DNA from: an uncultured Coriobacteriaceae bacterium
GTDB lineage: Bacteria > Actinomycetota > Coriobacteriia > Coriobacteriales > Atopobiaceae
Direction: 5' to 3'
Length of the DNA: 34,273 nt
Assembly (NCBI GenBank): GCA_902798915.1
Contig: CADBYM010000041.1
Span: forward strand, 1-34,273
Shown: positions 32,201 to 34,273 of the stretch, in pieces
Layout of the letters: each line of letters begins with the position of its first letter
How positions within the stretch are numbered: the stretch's first letter is position 1
Notes under the pieces: model-generated
What the model was told of the DNA's origin: nothing
What the model saw: only the letters and a program-made list of their open reading frames with translations
Database searches by the model: none
Made by a program: the position numbers and the translations under genes

Positions 32201-34273
32201 GCAACCGACATGCAGGACCTCCTGCTTGACTGCATCGCTTTGGAGGAGTTCGTGCTGGGCGAGGAATTCGCGGGCAAGGCACCGACGCTGCCGGACGGAC
32301 TGTGGACGGATGGCACGCTCTACGTAAGCGGTGACGCGCTCCAGTCCCTGCCCGCTCCAATGATTGCACGTACGTGGCGCAAGTACACCCCCATCGACAT
32401 CGCCGAGGCGTGCGAGTTCGCGGAGGTTCCCGTTCAGGAGTATACGGGCAAGGCCGTGACGCCATCGCCGGTGATCACATACGACGGTTTGGCGATAGAA
32501 GACGACTTCTACTCCGTCAGCTACGAGGATAACGTCGAGGTCGGCGAGGCGACGGCCACCATCACGGGCGTGGGAAAGTTCTGCGGTGAGAAGCGTCTGA
32601 CCTTCAGCATCCTCGCCCCAGAGGACTTTGCCATCGAGCATAAGATGGCGGAGCTCAAGGGTGCCGTGTCCGCCGCACGGAAGGATGCCGATGAAGCGGA
32701 AGACAGACTCGAGGCAGCGCGGCAGGCAGCGGCAAACGACGACCTTGAAGCCTTGGGCGATCAGGTGAGTGCTGCCGAGGCTGCGATGGGGCAAGCCTTG
32801 GAGGCATCCGAGGCTGCGCAGCAGGCGAGCGAGGATGCAAGGCGGGCATATCAAGAAGCCCAGACTGCGGTTCGCGAGGCCACGGAGGCGCTTGGGGGGC
32901 TCCAACCAGGTGACGAGGGATACGATGCGGCGAAGAACGCCCTCGATGAGGCCGAGGCCGAGTTGCGGGCCGCCGAGGAGGCGAGCAGTGACGCCGCCGC
33001 CATTGCGAAGCAGAAGGCCGGCGAGTACGACGACGCGGTGCGTGCGCATGGCGACGCCCAGAAGGCGCTCTCTGACGCCGAGGATCGTGCCGAGGACGTA
33101 GAGAAGGCGGAGACTGCCGTCCAGATGGCAGATGCGAGCCTGTCGGACGCAGAGGCGGCGCTTGACCGCTTCTCCAACATCGGCAAGGCCGTGGCGAGCG
33201 AGGTCCCGACGTACAGCTACACGGGCCTCGCGGCAAGGCCCGAGCCGACGATTACGGCAGACTCGGTCCAGCTGCGTCCCGGCACCGATTACGAACTTTC
33301 GTACGGAAGCAACACGAACGCAGGCACGGCCAAGGTCATCGTCTCGGGCAAGGGACACTTCAAGGGTTCGCTGGAGGTTGAGTTCGCCATTGAACCGAAG
33401 GACGTCTCCGAGCTCGCGATCGCGACCATTCCAGCCCGCACGTACACCGGCAAGGCCATCGAGCCGGAGCTCGCGGTCACGGACGGCGACTGCACGCTGG
33501 CTGAGGGCACGGACTACGAGGTCACGTACCGCGACAACGTCAACGCCGGCGTCGCGACGGCGCGCGTGTCCGGCAAGGGCAACTACACTGGCACGGCAGA
33601 GGCCACGTTCCGCATCCTCAAGGCGCCCATCGCCCCGAGCGTGACGCTTGAGGGCTGGTCGTGGACCGACAGGCCGAACGAGCCGGTGGTCGAGGGCACC
33701 GAGGGTGGTGCGGTCGTTCTCGAGTACAAGGAGCGGGACGCCGATAATGACGCCTACGCGCTCACGGTGCCGACGGAGGTGGGGCTCTACACCCTGCGCG
33801 CTACGGTTGCTGAAGCCGCGAACCACCTCGGTGCGTCATGTACCTGCGACTTCGCCATCACATGGCTCGGTATTGTCTTCGACGCGAACGGCGGCGAGGG
33901 TGCGATGCCGCCGCAGGACTTCGCAGACAATCCCACGCAAAGGCTCGCGAGGCACTCCTTCGCGCTGGTTGGCCACGACTTCGCCGGCTGGAATACCGAA
34001 CCGGATGGCACGGGTGCGCCCTACGAGGACGAGCAGTCGGTGACGCTTGGCGAGAGTATGACGCTCTATGCGCAGTGGCAGCTTGCCACGTATGTGGTGA
34101 CCATCGACGCCGGGGAGGGCGCGGTCCTGGGCGTGACGGCGCTGCAGCCCGACGACGACCAGGCGGGCGTCGGAGGCACGCCGGTGGCGAGCGGCGACGA
34201 GGTGCCCTACGGCACGACGCTCATGGTGAGGGCGTCGGCCGCCCCGGGCCACCGGCTCACGGAGGCGCCCGGG
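28907..34273 (+). CDS. Giant adhesin-like protein, continuation in the second frame (partial)
   Basis: From 28907 this frame has no stop to the window end (1789 codons); the first ATG inside is 28997. In order: beta repeats to about 30120; an MBG/YDG-type domain (30440-30655, TYDGQVHQPEV); FIVAR-like helical repeats (30665-30860, 31360-31535, 31550-31730); a Cys-pair segment (31150-31345, CEVC and CNRC); BspA-like leucine-rich repeats (31740-32390, VTDVSGLFRG); a second MBG domain (32410-32620); an Ala/Glu coiled coil (32630-33180); two more MBG domains (33200-33400, 33410-33625, with YTGKAIEPEL); and a Listeria-Bacteroides repeat (33870-34080, VFDANGGEGAMP, GHDFAGWN). It is thus the rest of the surface protein, presumably with a cell-wall anchor beyond the edge. 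Confidence 0.85.
29347..29541 (+). repeat. Adhesin direct repeat, copy 2 (full length)
   Basis: The intact form of the repeat, encoding LDLEGHSLEVAGDVKAPRCS and onwards to GASRVDASGDA in the downstream frame. It carries the 16 bases missing from copy 1. The stretch right after it (29542-29830) is visibly lower in G+C than both flanks, suggesting a module of different origin. Confidence 0.95.

Noticed and set aside
31826..33826. Minus-strand open frame of 666 codons within the adhesin
   Set aside because: It lies opposite the coding frame, whose product shows MBG domains, leucine-rich repeats and a coiled coil. The antisense product has low-complexity Arg/Val/Gly content and no ribosome site.

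Overview
The window looks like the chromosome of a high-GC, Gram-positive anaerobe of the class Coriobacteriia (an Olsenella/Atopobium-like actinobacterium; this is inference). The support is: gene order that mixes actinobacterial habits (aroK-aroB-pepQ-efp-nusB; tlyA-nadK-recN) with Firmicutes habits (asp23 beside nusB, a mannose-family PTS with a DUF956/ManO gene); GTG and TTG starts; and a very large secreted protein built from the repeat types common in gut and oral Coriobacteriia. No rRNA, tRNA, CRISPR array or insertion sequence was seen.

Left part (1-8562). The first 309 bases are the start of a leftward gene that reads like the N-terminus of a nonribosomal peptide synthetase condensation domain, cut by the window edge. 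Divergent from it is a rightward housekeeping run: alaS, ruvX (yqgF), mltG and a yqeG-type HAD phosphatase. Then comes aroK with a normal active site, coupled to an AroB-fold protein that has lost its metal ligands, and an M24 peptidase.

Middle (8563-17248). A mannose-family PTS operon (EIIAB, EIIC, EIID), a strong terminator and manO sit between the M24 peptidase and efp, two genes that are normally neighbours. Then follow efp, asp23, nusB, xseB (without xseA), tlyA, nadK and recN, mostly overlapping or nearly so.

Right-middle (17249-23287). A membrane-anchored double zinc-ribbon protein has its start codon and Shine-Dalgarno inside a perfect 13-bp inverted repeat. Next are UDP-galactopyranose mutase and a family 2 glycosyltransferase (probably a galactofuranose-containing surface glycan). 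On the minus strand are maf, a small ferredoxin and a protein I do not recognise.

Accessory right end (23288-34273). A BsuBI/PstI-type restriction-modification pair (predicted CTGCAG) is followed by about 600 bases without a convincing gene, holding an 18-bp perfect palindrome over a promoter-like box. Then comes a giant secreted adhesin-like gene that runs off the window. It is broken by a 16-bp deletion in one of two otherwise identical internal direct repeats; recombination between the repeats would restore the frame.

Several promoters share an extended -10 element (TGn followed by a TA...T hexamer), a recurring local signature.
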